Source: Nothophoma quercina (lineage: Eukaryota; Ascomycota; Dothideomycetes; Pleosporales; Didymellaceae). From it: a stretch of DNA of 64,000 nt. The stretch spans positions 1-64,000 of the forward strand of contig JAKIXB010000011.1 of assembly GCA_021642125.1 (NCBI GenBank), read 5' to 3'. Positions 42,893-53,522 of the stretch are shown piece after piece (the stretch's first letter is position 1; every line of letters begins with the position of its first letter). The position numbers and the translations under genes are program-made. The notes below the pieces were generated by a model, which saw nothing but the letters and a program-made list of their open reading frames with translations, was not told the DNA's origin and ran no database searches.

Positions 42893-45471
42893 ATGCGCTA
42901 TCTAGCTGTTGTTACCCTTGTTGCGTTCAGCAGCTTTGTCTTCTCCCAGATCATCGATATTGGATGTATCGATACTTTGCCAGAACCTGTCATTAGCATC
43001 CAAGCCGATCAAAATACACAGACCGTCCACTTCAATCAGACTGCGGCCATCGAAAAGGATATTACAGACCTCCACGAGAACCCCATCGGAGATTGCGGCA
43101 AAGGAAGCCTTCGAGTTCGGACCACTCAGAAGCGAGATGGGCCCATAGTGCTATTGAACGTTACTGAACCAGCGTGTACGCATGTGAATGGTACCCTTTA
43201 CGGTGATATCGATAGAGACTCGGAGGATGCCCGTGTACAGAAGTTCCTGAGCAACACAACCATACATCAACTGGCCGTAGATTCTTCAACTCCTACAAAC
43301 TATACCTTGGTCTTCCAAAACCTGACCAACTCTTCTCAAGCTTATGGATACCTCGGGTGCGTGTGCTTCTGTCGTACTTCTCTATGATGTGAGCTAACCA
43401 AGACCAGGTACTCGGTATTGTCGTCTTATGACGTCCCGGAATGCGCAGCAAAATGCACAAATACGGCAGGGTGTCAAGGCTTCAACGTGTACTTTGAGCG
43501 CGATCCCAGCCAGGTCCCAGCTCCGGCCTGCCCGAGACCAGTGGCAGTGGTCAACGCCAAGTGCGCTCTGTGAGGAGGCCCTATTTCCGCGGACAATGCC
43601 TTGAACAACGGCCAATACCGTGAACAATTCCACGTTGTGATGAGGTGAGTTCAGCGAGCGCTCTCCAGCTTTCACAAGGTTCAGCTGACGAATGATAGTG
43701 CTTCGAATGGCTACATGTTAACCTCTCTACTCAACCAGCCTCTCTCTGCCGCCGCCATCCTGGCACCTCTCAATTGCAATGGCAACGACTCGTACATGGG
43801 TATGAGGATGTTTACGGATGGCCTCCCTTTTGACCCAGCCCGCTGTGCCGCCGTTTGCAACGAAACCACACAATATGCCATTGCACATCCTCTATCAGAC
43901 CCCAGTAAATCTCCGCAGTTGTGCACGTTCTACAACACGTTTGTTTTATCGAAGAACAACGTACCACAAGGCCAATATTGCGCTATGTACTCTCAGTCCT
44001 GGAACCCAGACGATTACGCTAAGAATACCGGGCAATGGGATGGCGAGGGTAATCACTTCACCATATCGAGTAGCTTCTTCTCCAGTAACGTCAGTACTCC
44101 GGTGTGTCCTGAAGATGTCGCTACACTACGGGAGGATTACTTGGCGCAAGTCTTCTGCACCTCGTACATCTCGTACACTGCGCCTGCTGCAGTCACCACG
44201 ATAATCACCAGCACAACTATCTATGAGACCTGCAGCACTCCCACTACTACCGTCTCGAATGTGCCTATCCCACCCGGTCATGGGTTTGCCTCTGAAATTC
44301 CTGGGTCCATATTCTTTCCTCTGACTACGCTTGTCACTATCGGAAGCCCCACCGAAACAGCCCCAGCTAGACTGGGTAAGCGTGCTGTCGAAAGGGGTGA
44401 GATGGGTGAAGCCGTGGTTGCTGTCTTTGCGGACAAGTTTGACAATCCCATTGTTACAGGCACCACCTCAGTAGAAGTCACGATACCTGCCACAAGCCTC
44501 TCTGTCCCTTATGCCTACACCTTGGCGACGGAGAATGCCAGCCCACAATTGAGAGCTCTTGCGAACCAATCTCCTGTGGATAGGACAGCAAGCAACCCCT
44601 TCGCAACATCCCCACCCGCTGTTAACAAGCGGCAGGGAGCTCCAACACCAACTTTCTTCTCAGGGCGTGACTATCGCGAGATCTCTGGCGCATGTTCTCA
44701 GATCGTCGAGACTCGCACTCAGACATCGACCTATCTTGATCCTGCCGTGACCCAGAGCGCACCCATCGATTGCTCGAACTTCACGACCTGCGCCGATGGC
44801 TCACCGCCCACGTTGCTGTCAGGCTCCTTCTACAACACGTCCTACAAAGTTGATGATATCTACTACACCGTCAATCTTCCTTTCGAGGTCTGCATCTACG
44901 ACACCTGTAGCAACGTGACCCATCCAAGCTCTAATGGTCTCATCACTCTCGGCAATTTCACCACAGCTGCATATGATAATAGCTATTACGGTATTCCTGC
45001 CCTTGGCTTTGAGAGCGAGCCGGCCTTGTACGTTTATTGGGATGACCTCTACATCTTCCCGGGCCACGTACAATACACAGACTACAGCATCTGCGGTCCA
45101 AATGGAAACCGTACTGTGACTTTCTCTTGGAATATCGGCCACTACCTGTCTGGCGGACCGACATTTGACGGACAGGTGTGGAGCTTCTCTGCCACGTTCT
45201 ATGAGGATCAGAGGGGCAATATCACTTTGGTCTACAACAGAATCCCGGATAACGGTACTTCGGCCTCGGTGGGTATGCAGGGTCGTAAGAATATCACCGG
45301 CAAGTCCTGACTCTATCTGCTGTTCGTGTTGAGGGTCGCTAACACGATAAAGGAACTCTTTTCTCCACACACTATAAGTACTCAAATCTGGAGGACAAGA
45401 TCAGAAATAATACCGTGCTTACATTCACGTATGAGGACGATGACGTGTTCGCTCCGACATCCAGTTCGTAG
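42893..45471 (+). CDS. Secreted cysteine-rich glycoprotein with in-frame TGA (possible pseudogene or alternatively spliced)
   Basis: Signal peptide MRYLAVVTLVAFSSFVFS, many N-x-S/T sites, and a PAN/apple-like cysteine block (SSYDVPECAAKCTNTAGCQGFNVYFERDP). Later come an S/T/V-rich linker and a C-terminal beta-rich domain (ITLGNFTTAAYD...ALYVYWDDLYIFPGHVQYTDYSICGPNGNRTVTFSW). Homology-guided exons are 42893-43356, 43408-43644, 43699-45284 and 45353-45471 (801 codons). This model has TGA at 43571-43573 where KCALxGGPISADNA expects W. A splice from 43570 (GTGAGG) to 43698 removes the TGA and 25 codons in frame, giving 776 aa. Which form is made cannot be told here. The last intron (45285-45352) replaces a weak early stop at 45308-45310. 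Confidence 0.65.
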
Positions 45472-46182
45472 AGCTGGGCGTGTACCAGGCGATTTGCGTC
45501 ACGAGCAAATTGTCGTGTCTTCTGTCTGATCTGTTCTTTCCAGCCATCATGATTGGCTTTGAGGCATTGCTCTCAATCTTCTGTAAACTCGATATTGTTC
45601 GTCGCAGTCAATGTTTAAGTGACAGATTCGCATAGTGATACTTGAGTGCAAGTTGCACGTGTAACGTTGTTTGTCATCAGTTTGAACTTGAATTTGGTCT
45701 ATGAAAGTCGTAATCGTAAGGTATTCGTTAGGCCGCGAAGCCTGTAATCGTGATCTTTTTGTTCTTTTGCGTCATGATCTTGTCATCATCGTCACGAAGG
45801 AAATATCGAAACTTTTCGCAATTTATAACGATGGAACCGCCGGCCCAGTAGAGAAGGAAATAGAAAGTAAGACAGCCGGCCCAAGGTAATGATGATGAAG
45901 TCGCTAAACGCTTGAATGCGAGATGCCGTCGCTATGCAGCCGCCTGGAAGAAACAGATTGCCAACGAGAGTCGTGAGTGGTTGTAGCAGGTCCCGAGAGA
46001 AATGAAAAGTAAGAGAAGCTGGCCCAGTATCGTGAGGGGCTGGGAGCGGTCATGCCCGGAAGTGTTTCCGTGTTTAAGCACGTGATTGTGGGGCCTCTCC
46101 GTTCGGTCCGAATTCCCAGCCTTGATTTTGATGTCGAGTTTGTCGAGTGATACCCAGATCATTGCCCATGATTCATTCAGGC
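45472..46182. other. Intergenic region
   Basis: 711 bp between convergent genes, A/T-richer than neighbouring genes. Nothing supported. Confidence 0.4.
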
Positions 46183-46935
46183 TCAACATTGGTATCCGGC
46201 GTCTCTCAAGCAACCAGTGCATCTCTCGTACATCCTTACAGCACCCCTACCGCAGTAGCAGGCGCTTGTCGAACTTGTGCTCGACTTGCTTGAGCGACGT
46301 CCGGGAGCGTCGAGACCGTAGTCACTGTTCCTTGGGCTGGTGCCTCCACTCGAGCTGCTTGCCGTCTCGTAGTCGTTCGATACGGCAGTGTTCCTGCGGC
46401 CAGCACCAATGGCAACGGGCATTCCTTGGACGACACCACCTTGGCCTGGTCGGTGTCCGGGGAACATGCCATCGTTAACGGAGAAGTTACGGCAGATCAT
46501 GTAGGCGCGCGTGGCAGCCGCGTTCTTGGCGAGCTCGTCACTTTCGTAGTCAACATCCGTAGAGTACTCGCGGTTGTTGACACGGACGGTGCATCCATAG
46601 CCGTACCCGGATCGGTAAGTCTGGAAAAGAGGGTCGGGCCAGTGTCTCCTTTGACAAAGACCTACAACTATTGTTAGCCATCAGGGTTCTGAAAGCGATG
46701 TCGTACGGCGCTATCAAGACTTGACGGGCAGTATTGGCTCGGCAGTGACGTCGGTCAACGAGAACGACAGGAAACAAAGGCCGTTGCCGTAAGAGTCGCC
46801 ATGCCGCAAACCCTAGCAGAGTATGCATGATCCAACTCTTTTGGTTTGACAGATATCGTTCCGTCTACGCTCCGCCAAGGATTGACCACGAATGGAAGGA
46901 TCGAGCATACCTGTCAGATACATGATGTAAAACAT
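46183..46935 (-). CDS. dsRNA-binding-domain-like small protein
   Basis: Exons (minus) 46911-46935 and 46183-46661, 167 aa. The 249-bp intron (46662-46910) is long for this window, and more exons may lie further upstream, so the start is uncertain; the first-exon frame stays open to 47187. The second exon reads LCQRRHWPDPLFQTYRSGYGYGCTVRVNNREYSTDVDYESDELAKNAAATRAYMICRNFSVNDGMFPG. This is the alpha-beta-beta-beta-alpha pattern of a double-stranded RNA-binding domain, with A-K-N-A-A-A at the start of helix 2. A G/S/R-rich tail and a Cys-rich end (YCGRGAVRMYERCTGCLRDAGYQC) follow. RNA binding is inferred from fold pattern only. Confidence 0.55.
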
Positions 46936-49763
46936 GACGTCTAGTTGTGAACGGTTGTGTGTATTGTCGAAAAAAGCAACGCTGGGTCTCGACGTAGGTT
47001 CGAGGCTCAAGAAGGGAAAGACCGAGGTCGGTTGTGACGGGAATGGGCAAGTGCTCCTTCGTGTCCGACTGAAAGAGGTAGTCGTGGCTGCTGTTGTACA
47101 ACACGGCGTGAACACTTGTCGAGACGAGAGAGTGACAGGTGTACTGAAGGTGGGGAGAGGTGTTGCGTTGTAGATAGAAAGAAGCAAGAGGATATGGCGT
47201 GCAGAAGGTATATGGGACCCTACGAACGTATACGTTTAGTGTGGGATGGCGTGTAATTTATTGCGGCAGCCGAGTGCAGCGAGCATCTTGGGACATGCAG
47301 AGTTCTCCGACCAGTAGGAGCGCCTTCAATTGGACGTCTGGAAGCGCATAATATGCGGGTCTTGCGGCTCTGTAGAAAGAGGCCCATATTATCGATGCGT
47401 TGGCCGCATTTTCGCCAACAAAAACTAGGGTTCCAGATTTCTAGTGAAAGGGCTCATACCAGAAGAGCACAAGCTTCACCGGTATCCGCCAACTGGGATA
47501 TCATTCGCCGTCGCCACTATCCTGCAGCATTAGCGCGGTTGATGGTTCGTCAAGGCGCACCTTTCAGATCGGCATATCAAAGACCCTGATGCTGGAGCAT
47601 AAACAACGACGTACAGTGACGGACTGTTTGTACTCCCTCAGCCGGTAAGCCTAGTAGTATGATGTTGTGTTGCATGAGCAAACCTTGTTACGCGTGGAGA
47701 AGGACCCGTTGAGCTCCGAGCAAATTTGGCCATCTTGGCAGCATTTGATGAACTTGCATGTGGGATACGAAGGGGCAAGTTGATGAACGGGATCAGAGAC
47801 CAGGCGCAGACGCGCAGAGAATTGTGGATCCCAAGCAAACTGACAGGGTTATCCAAGCATAGCAGCGGAAGTCGCGCCTAGAGGCAGAATGAGTGGAGGG
47901 GAACTTGACACGCTATCGTGAGCATCACGGCTGGAGTTGGCAGAGCATCATACCCGGAATAGCAGGCGCCTCTCGGCAGGACGACGAAAGGCAAATGAGA
48001 TCGATTGATTGCTGGAATCGAGGGGTTGGAAGGCAACTGGGGTTGTGCTACCAGAAATTTGTCGTTGCGCCCGGGCGTTCATGCACCTGCATGGCATGGC
48101 GCATGGTGAGTTGTCAAGGACGCTTGACTTTGAAGGTCGAGCGATATGCAACCGTAACCGAAGAAGGAGAGGCATCAACGGCGGTTGCGCCATGAGCTGG
48201 TCCACTGCGGAGGCAGACTAGGGATAGCTCGAGCGCCTGTTGCTGGCCACAATTGTCAATGAACGTGTGCAAGGATGAATGTCGTGTGTAACGATCCGCC
48301 TGATGTGTGTCTGGATTTGTGCAAAGATGGTCGGAAAAGATCCTAGTCGCTCGACAGCCGAGCTGGGAGCGTCCATCGCCGATGTTTGGACGATATCAAA
48401 AGGCCGAAGCTCCTCACGACTTGCATGATTCGAAGCATCACCAAGCGGGCGGCTGCATGTTGCCCTCGATCGCTGCGCAAAAGGCTGGGGCCGGACAGTA
48501 GTGCGATGGTGCACAAAACAAAGACCAAAACACGATAGGCCAGCAACGTACAGCAACGGTACATGAAGGACCAAGTGCAAGGTCCACGCAGAAGCGGCCT
48601 CGTTATGGCGTCGGTCCAAGACTCGGTTGAGCAAGACTAGAGAGGTGGGTTCAAGCGGGTCCATTCAGCATGAACCGCAGGAAATCTCCGCAGGAAGAGC
48701 AGTTCGAACGATGAGCTGACGCTCGACATTGTAATTGGCGAATCAGTTGAGAGTGCTGGCAGCCTCGTCGCGGACAGCTGCTGAGTTGCTGCGAAACATG
48801 GCAGTAGCACGGGCGGGATGGAAATCTGGGGATGACGCACGGCTACCAGCGCAATCTGCACTGAGAATGGCGGTGAAGAAGCCGTGTCAGTGCACCGCAA
48901 CTGCCCCTCTTTACGCTCAGACTCGAAGATGGCAAGAGCGATCAATTGCCGCTGTAACCACGGTTATCTGAGCATCATGAGATGGACATCATGCCATCGG
49001 AAGCGTCAATTGCAATTGTGAATTGTGAACGATTGTTTGTTTTCGACTCGGCCTAGTTCCGCAAGTGAGCTCGAGCTAATCGATCCTCGCTTCCTCCGAG
49101 GTGGTACCAGCTCCACGCAACATTCCGCGTTCTACCTTCGACTAACGTCTCTCCGGGTCCGTCTGCCTCAGGGTCGATCATCAAGGCTACACGGCACGGC
49201 ATTTATACTGAGCGGGTCGTTGTTCCTACGGTGCAAGGTTGAACAGCAGACACAACCAGAAGGTATGGAACAGTCTCCGGCATTGCCAGCGGTGTACTCT
49301 CTACCAGAGGCTTGGTAACATCACCTCGACGTGCGCCATTCAAGTGTACAGACATATATTGTACATGTCAGATGTTTCATCACCATCAGATTCATAAGGT
49401 AAACCTTGTCACCGCCTCCCTTTGTAGCAATTTCTGCGGTGTTCTGCATCCAAATTTAGTAGATTTAGAACGTTACATATTTGATATAGACGCAATGAGG
49501 CGGGGACGTGCAAGAAATGCATTGATTATGGGCTTCTACAAGCGACCCGGGCAAACCTGCGTCGATGTCATGAGTATCATATCCCAAGAACCAACACGGT
49601 GTTCCATATTAGCAATGGAAGGGGAACCGAACATTATGGTCCGCAACGGATGGATGGCTCTCCTCACAAGCTCCGAAGCGTCCGTAACAAAAGCACTTCA
49701 GAACGCTCCTGCTCCAGCGTCGTGATCGAGTTTCAATCAACAATCCATCTTTCCACCGCCAGC
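46936..49763. other. Large intergenic region, 2.8 kb, no supported gene
   Basis: I find only shadow-like frames (longest about 150 codons, minus strand 48218-48664; 137 codons, plus strand 49312-49725), without domains, good codon pattern or splice logic. Part may be a long 5' leader or further 5' exons of the dsRBD-like gene. Confidence 0.35.
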
Positions 49764-50374
49764 ATGTCGAAAATCGTACGAATGACGCTTTTCAAGCTCT
49801 CAGATGCCACCGTGATCAAAGAGACAATCCAGAAATACTCTACCCTGACTCAAGACGCTGTCAAGGTACGTTCCTGCGTTGCATCTATCTGCACGTCAGA
49901 CGTTCCATCACCTCCCCAACTCCACAGCAAAAGTCCAGCCTCGCGCTCGCTTCACGCTCGACTCATAATCCCGGCATTACGGGCGGCTTGGTGATGGGAT
50001 GTGGGGTACGTGGTGATGAGGCTGCAGAGTGCAGGGCATCGACTGCTTGTGCCGCATGGCACGTGCGCGAAGCTGTCAACATCAAGAGCCGAGTGCTTGG
50101 GGAGATATCGGCATACACAAGTTGTGCAGACTTGAGGATTGAAGCCAATCTGACAAGATGATAGGACGGCAAATCGTACATCCAACAAGCAACAGCGCAC
50201 CAGCCATACGATGATCCTAGGAGTCAAGGCTACACGCTCGTAACACGCATGGTCTTCAATTCGAAAGCAGATATGGACTACTACGATAATGAGTGTGAGG
50301 CGCACACGGCTATCAAGTCTTTCATCAAGCCAAAAGTAGGAGGACCACCGCTTGTAATCTACATGGATGCGTAA
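49764..50374 (+). CDS. Stress-responsive A/B-barrel (Dabb) domain protein
   Basis: Exons 49764-49865 and 50165-50374, 103 aa, the usual size of a single Dabb domain. Exon 1 reads MSKIVRMTLFKLSDATVIKETIQKYSTLTQDAVK; exon 2 resumes DGKSYIQQATAHQPYDDPRSQGYTLVTRMVFNSKADMDYYDNECEAH and ends VGGPPLVIYMDA. DPRSQGYT and the Y-Y-D-N-E-C-E-A-H block are typical. The fold is a dimeric ferredoxin-like barrel; fungal members range from stress proteins to polyketide cyclases, and no neighbour suggests a pathway. The 299-bp intron is about six times the local norm. The gene ends 96 bp from the tail of ram1. Confidence 0.85.
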
Positions 50375-50470
50375 AAACGCAATAAATGAAGGCACTTCAC
50401 GCCCATCTCAACTCCAGGCTGTGACATGTTCTACATGCGAAATGACTTCTGTCATCATACGTACAGAAGC

Positions 50471-51916
50471 TCAGAAGCCCTTCTTGGTCTCGAAATACTT
50501 CCTGCACTCATACACAGCCCTGAATGGGATGACAAAAACGGGGTGAACCTTCCCAACAAGATCGCCAGCATCCCACACTTTATCGCCCTCATGGAACCCA
50601 GTAGATTTCCAGTGGAACGGCGCACCAAGACCAAACTCTCCAAGATCTTTGTTGACGCTCTCATCGTACGCGTAACGATGCTGCGCAGCGCTCAACCCAG
50701 CAAGATTGTAGCAAGTATGATAGGCATCCGAGCGCTTTCCAGGCTTGTCTCGCAGCCCACCTCTTTTGTCCTGAGCAGCCGCAAGGATGTAGCGTCCAAG
50801 TGCCGCACGGTTCCAGATACCGGTTGTTGTTGCAGCTTCGATGAGTGACCAGCAACCACCTACCCAATGCGAATAGCAGCCGTCGACGAGCTTGTTGGTA
50901 CGGCCGTTATAGCCACCCTCTGGAGTGCACTGGCGCGAAGACATCCAGTGAACAAGGCGTGGGATGTCGAGGTGCTTGTTCATTGTTTCCTTTGGGGGTC
51001 CGAGGATGGAAAGGCACCCTAGACCACAGAAAGCGTAGGCACCGTGAGCTTCGTTGCCAGGTGCTGCAGATATGCCGCCGTCCCAGGACTGACACTTTGA
51101 AACCCAGTCACCAAGATTGTCGGTAAACGTTGTGAGACCTTGCTGGCAAGCGGGTGAATCGTTCGGCAGTTCGAGAGGTAGGTTAAGCAGCGAAAGGAGA
51201 ACCATGGCGCAGAAGGCACCCCTTATGTCCTCCTCGCCGCCTTGACACATGGTGAAGCCTCCGTCTGCTTGCTTCATACGTCCCAAGAAATGCCACATCG
51301 TCTTGCGATTGATCGATTCGTATGTTGCCTCGCCGCCCGATATGGCGAGTGAAAGTGTGGCAGCATAAGAGCATGCAAGATGCGGTAGCTGGCCATAGCC
51401 ACCACCAAAACCACCATCTGGGTGCTGGGCCAATGAGAAAGTGTGTGATGTCCTTCGCTGATACTCAGAGACATCTTCACCAAGCGCCGTCAATCCTTGT
51501 AGGGCCCAATAGATGATCCACGGCCGCGATGCATCCATCATAGCGAAACCTCCCGGGTAGTCGTCCAGCGCATCTTCCAGATATAGTACATGCTTCTTCC
51601 GCTGCAATGTTGGAAGGCCATGTGTATTCAACGTGAAATCGTTGGGATTGCCCTCCATAAACGGCAGTATTACCTCCAAAGTTTCGTCCTGTGTCTTTGA
51701 TGTGCTCGTTTCCAAATATTCGTTAATCGGTATCCGTACGCTCTCCAGGTAGGAAATGTTTGCCTGCTCTTCAGCAGTGGCAGTACCCATATCTTCGTAC
51801 TCGTTTTCAGAATCGAGTTCGGAATCTGATAGCTCTTCTATCCGGTCTTCGCCGGAGATGATTTCTTCCAAGCGTTCAGACGGCACCTGTGTCGAGCTTC
51901 GCAAAGGCACTGCCAT
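50471..51916 (-). CDS. ram1: Protein farnesyltransferase beta subunit (Ram1)
   Basis: Single exon, 481 aa. An acidic N-terminal extension (GEDRIEELSDSELDSENEYED) is followed by five or six prenyltransferase alpha-alpha barrel repeats (QHPDGGFGGGYGQLPHLACSYAATLSL, QADGGFTMCQGGEEDIRGAFCAM, SWDGGISAAPGNEAHGAYAFCGLGCL, EGGYNGRTNKLVDGCYSHWVGGCWSL, KRGGLRDKPGKRSDAYHTCYNLAGLS). Zinc ligands are visible: D and C in VDGCYSHWVG and H in DAYHTCYNL. The enzyme attaches farnesyl to CaaX proteins such as Ras and mating pheromone. The family length fits. Confidence 0.97.
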   Translation of the reverse strand: MAVPLRSSTQVPSERLEEIISGEDRIEELSDSELDSENEYEDMGTATAEEQANISYLESVRIPINEYLETSTSKTQDETLEVILPFMEGNPNDFTLNTHGLPTLQRKKHVLYLEDALDDYPGGFAMMDASRPWIIYWALQGLTALGEDVSEYQRRTSHTFSLAQHPDGGFGGGYGQLPHLACSYAATLSLAISGGEATYESINRKTMWHFLGRMKQADGGFTMCQGGEEDIRGAFCAMVLLSLLNLPLELPNDSPACQQGLTTFTDNLGDWVSKCQSWDGGISAAPGNEAHGAYAFCGLGCLSILGPPKETMNKHLDIPRLVHWMSSRQCTPEGGYNGRTNKLVDGCYSHWVGGCWSLIEAATTTGIWNRAALGRYILAAAQDKRGGLRDKPGKRSDAYHTCYNLAGLSAAQHRYAYDESVNKDLGEFGLGAPFHWKSTGFHEGDKVWDAGDLVGKVHPVFVIPFRAVYECRKYFETKKGF

Positions 51917-52282
51917 CTTCTTAAAGGTTCACTGACCCAACGGCGCACGTGGAGCGGGCTTGTGTGAGTGGTCGAAGCGAACAATGACTGTTGCTTGTGT
52001 TGTTACTATTGTTCGTAGTTGCACACTTTCCGGTTAAGGGTAGATCATAACATGTCCAAAATCGTAGAGCGTATCCAATGTGAAGGAACGGTGCTGTTTA
52101 GGCTCGGCCCACGGGTTTGCGCAAATCATGGGTGAAGATGTCAAGTGGAGTGGAGCATGTGCGTGCGACCAAATTGGGCAGTAGCGCCTTGGCACAGTTG
52201 AAGTTAGGGAAACTCGAAGCTTTGAAAGCCTTCGTCATTCTTCACACACCGACTACGAAGGTTAAACGCTACCTGTGAGACC
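51917..52282. promoter_or_regulatory. ram1 promoter region
   Basis: 366 bp upstream of ram1 and downstream of the cupin gene; no motif recognised. Confidence 0.35.
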
Positions 52283-52831
52283 TCAGTCAGAAGAACGTAC
52301 ACCCGCCATGCCTGACAGCTGCTCGCCGAACTTCTTGCCCGCGACCTCAAGCGGCTTGCTCTCCTGCAGCACGAACAACATCCTCGTCCACTCCGTCGTA
52401 CTCCGATTGATCCACTGATGCATCGTTCCTCGCTGAATAGCAACGTCACCCCGCTTCATGGTTCGCTTCTCACCACTATCGAGCAACAACTCCACCTCGC
52501 CTTCGAGCACACACCCGTAGTCGAGACTCACAGTTCGGTGCATCGTACACTCTGTGCTTGGAGGGATGTCAACATGTCGAAGCACGGTTCCATCAGAGAC
52601 AACCAGACCTGGGGGGCTGTTCAAGAACTTCTCGTACACCTTGAGATCCTGGTCGCCTGTCATGTCGACTGGAAACCCTTTGGTTGTGTAGCTGAGGGCG
52701 AATGCGATACCGTCATCGTTGGCTTTCATCTTGCTTTCCTCATCGAAAGCGTTGCTGAAGATGGCTTGGCCTATGTCATTGTGGCCCGTGATATATCGTT
52801 GGATCTTTGGAAGAGCACCCGTGTGTGCCAT
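52283..52831 (-). CDS. Single-domain cupin protein
   Basis: 182 aa from the ATG at 52831 (MAHTGALPKIQRYITGHN); the frame is open 34 codons further up but that part is S-rich and unlike the family. The cupin barrel spans about residues 85-170: PSTECTMHRTVSLDYGCVLEGEVELLLDSGEKRTMKRGDVAIQRGTMHQWINRS carries both conserved cupin motifs (G...H...D-Y with E-G-E, and G-D-x-x-x-Q-R-G-x-x-H-x-W). Small fungal cupins of this type are usually annotated only as cupin proteins and sit in catabolic or secondary-metabolite clusters. Divergent from an MFS gene over 691 bp. The extreme C-terminus could be altered by an unseen intron. Confidence 0.85.
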   Translation of the reverse strand: MAHTGALPKIQRYITGHNDIGQAIFSNAFDEESKMKANDDGIAFALSYTTKGFPVDMTGDQDLKVYEKFLNSPPGLVVSDGTVLRHVDIPPSTECTMHRTVSLDYGCVLEGEVELLLDSGEKRTMKRGDVAIQRGTMHQWINRSTTEWTRMLFVLQESKPLEVAGKKFGEQLSGMAGVRSSD

Positions 52832-53522
52832 GTTGGGCAGCAGAGAGTGGTCGAGGGTTGTGGAGAGGTGAGGCCTTCTTTGCGCTGACGAAGATAGGGA
52901 CAAGGCTGCAGAATTGTTTGAATGAGGCTGCAACTAGCTTCGATTATCTGGACTACTCAGCGACCTCGTGCAGCAGCTGTTATACTCGCTCTGGGGAGCC
53001 GAAGCCCGGAATCCGGCGAACGGCCACTTCCCCGTACACCGAGATGGATCGTCAACATCATGTGTGTACCTGCAGGATGGATACTCCTCCATAAGGTCTT
53101 CTGGAGTTTTGTTCATCTTATGGCAAAACGAATTATGTCTAAATGTTTTAGATGAATCTTGTGCAACACCTTGCAGTGCGCCTTTCTTGAAGGCGCGATT
53201 AGCTCCTCAGCCAGTGCCACTAAGAAGACAGCGTACAGCTTTGATCGCTTCCACACATTAGAGAAACGTACAGCAAGGTGAACGACATGTCTTGTCGATC
53301 ACTCTTACGATTTCCACGGCCGTGGAGCGCGCGATGCCTACCCCGCAATCAGACTTCCTGTTGTAGCCTCACTGCTTACCTCGAGCCAATCAGCCCCAAC
53401 ATGTTGGCAGATCGTTCAAATGGCTTTCCCTTTCAACGTCATACTTCATTTTATTGTCTCAACTCGTGAACGTATAGGATTAGTTTGGCTCTGCATCGAC
53501 TATACAGCAGCGTCCACCCAAC
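52832..53522. promoter_or_regulatory. Divergent promoter between cupin and MFS genes
   Basis: 691 bp. Co-regulation of the two is plausible from the layout but nothing specific is visible. Confidence 0.35.

Noticed and set aside
43571..45310. Stop-codon reassignment (TGA as Trp) in this genome
   Set aside because: Other genes here (for example the 7995-9978 regulator and tam41's neighbours) end at TGA and use TGG for Trp; two isolated TGA codons fit mutation better.
48218..48664. Minus-strand 148-codon frame in the 2.8-kb gap
   Set aside because: No domain, no signal, no splice partners; length within chance for GC-balanced DNA.
49312..49725. Plus-strand 137-codon frame just before the Dabb gene
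   Set aside because: No family likeness; it lies where the Dabb promoter should be.
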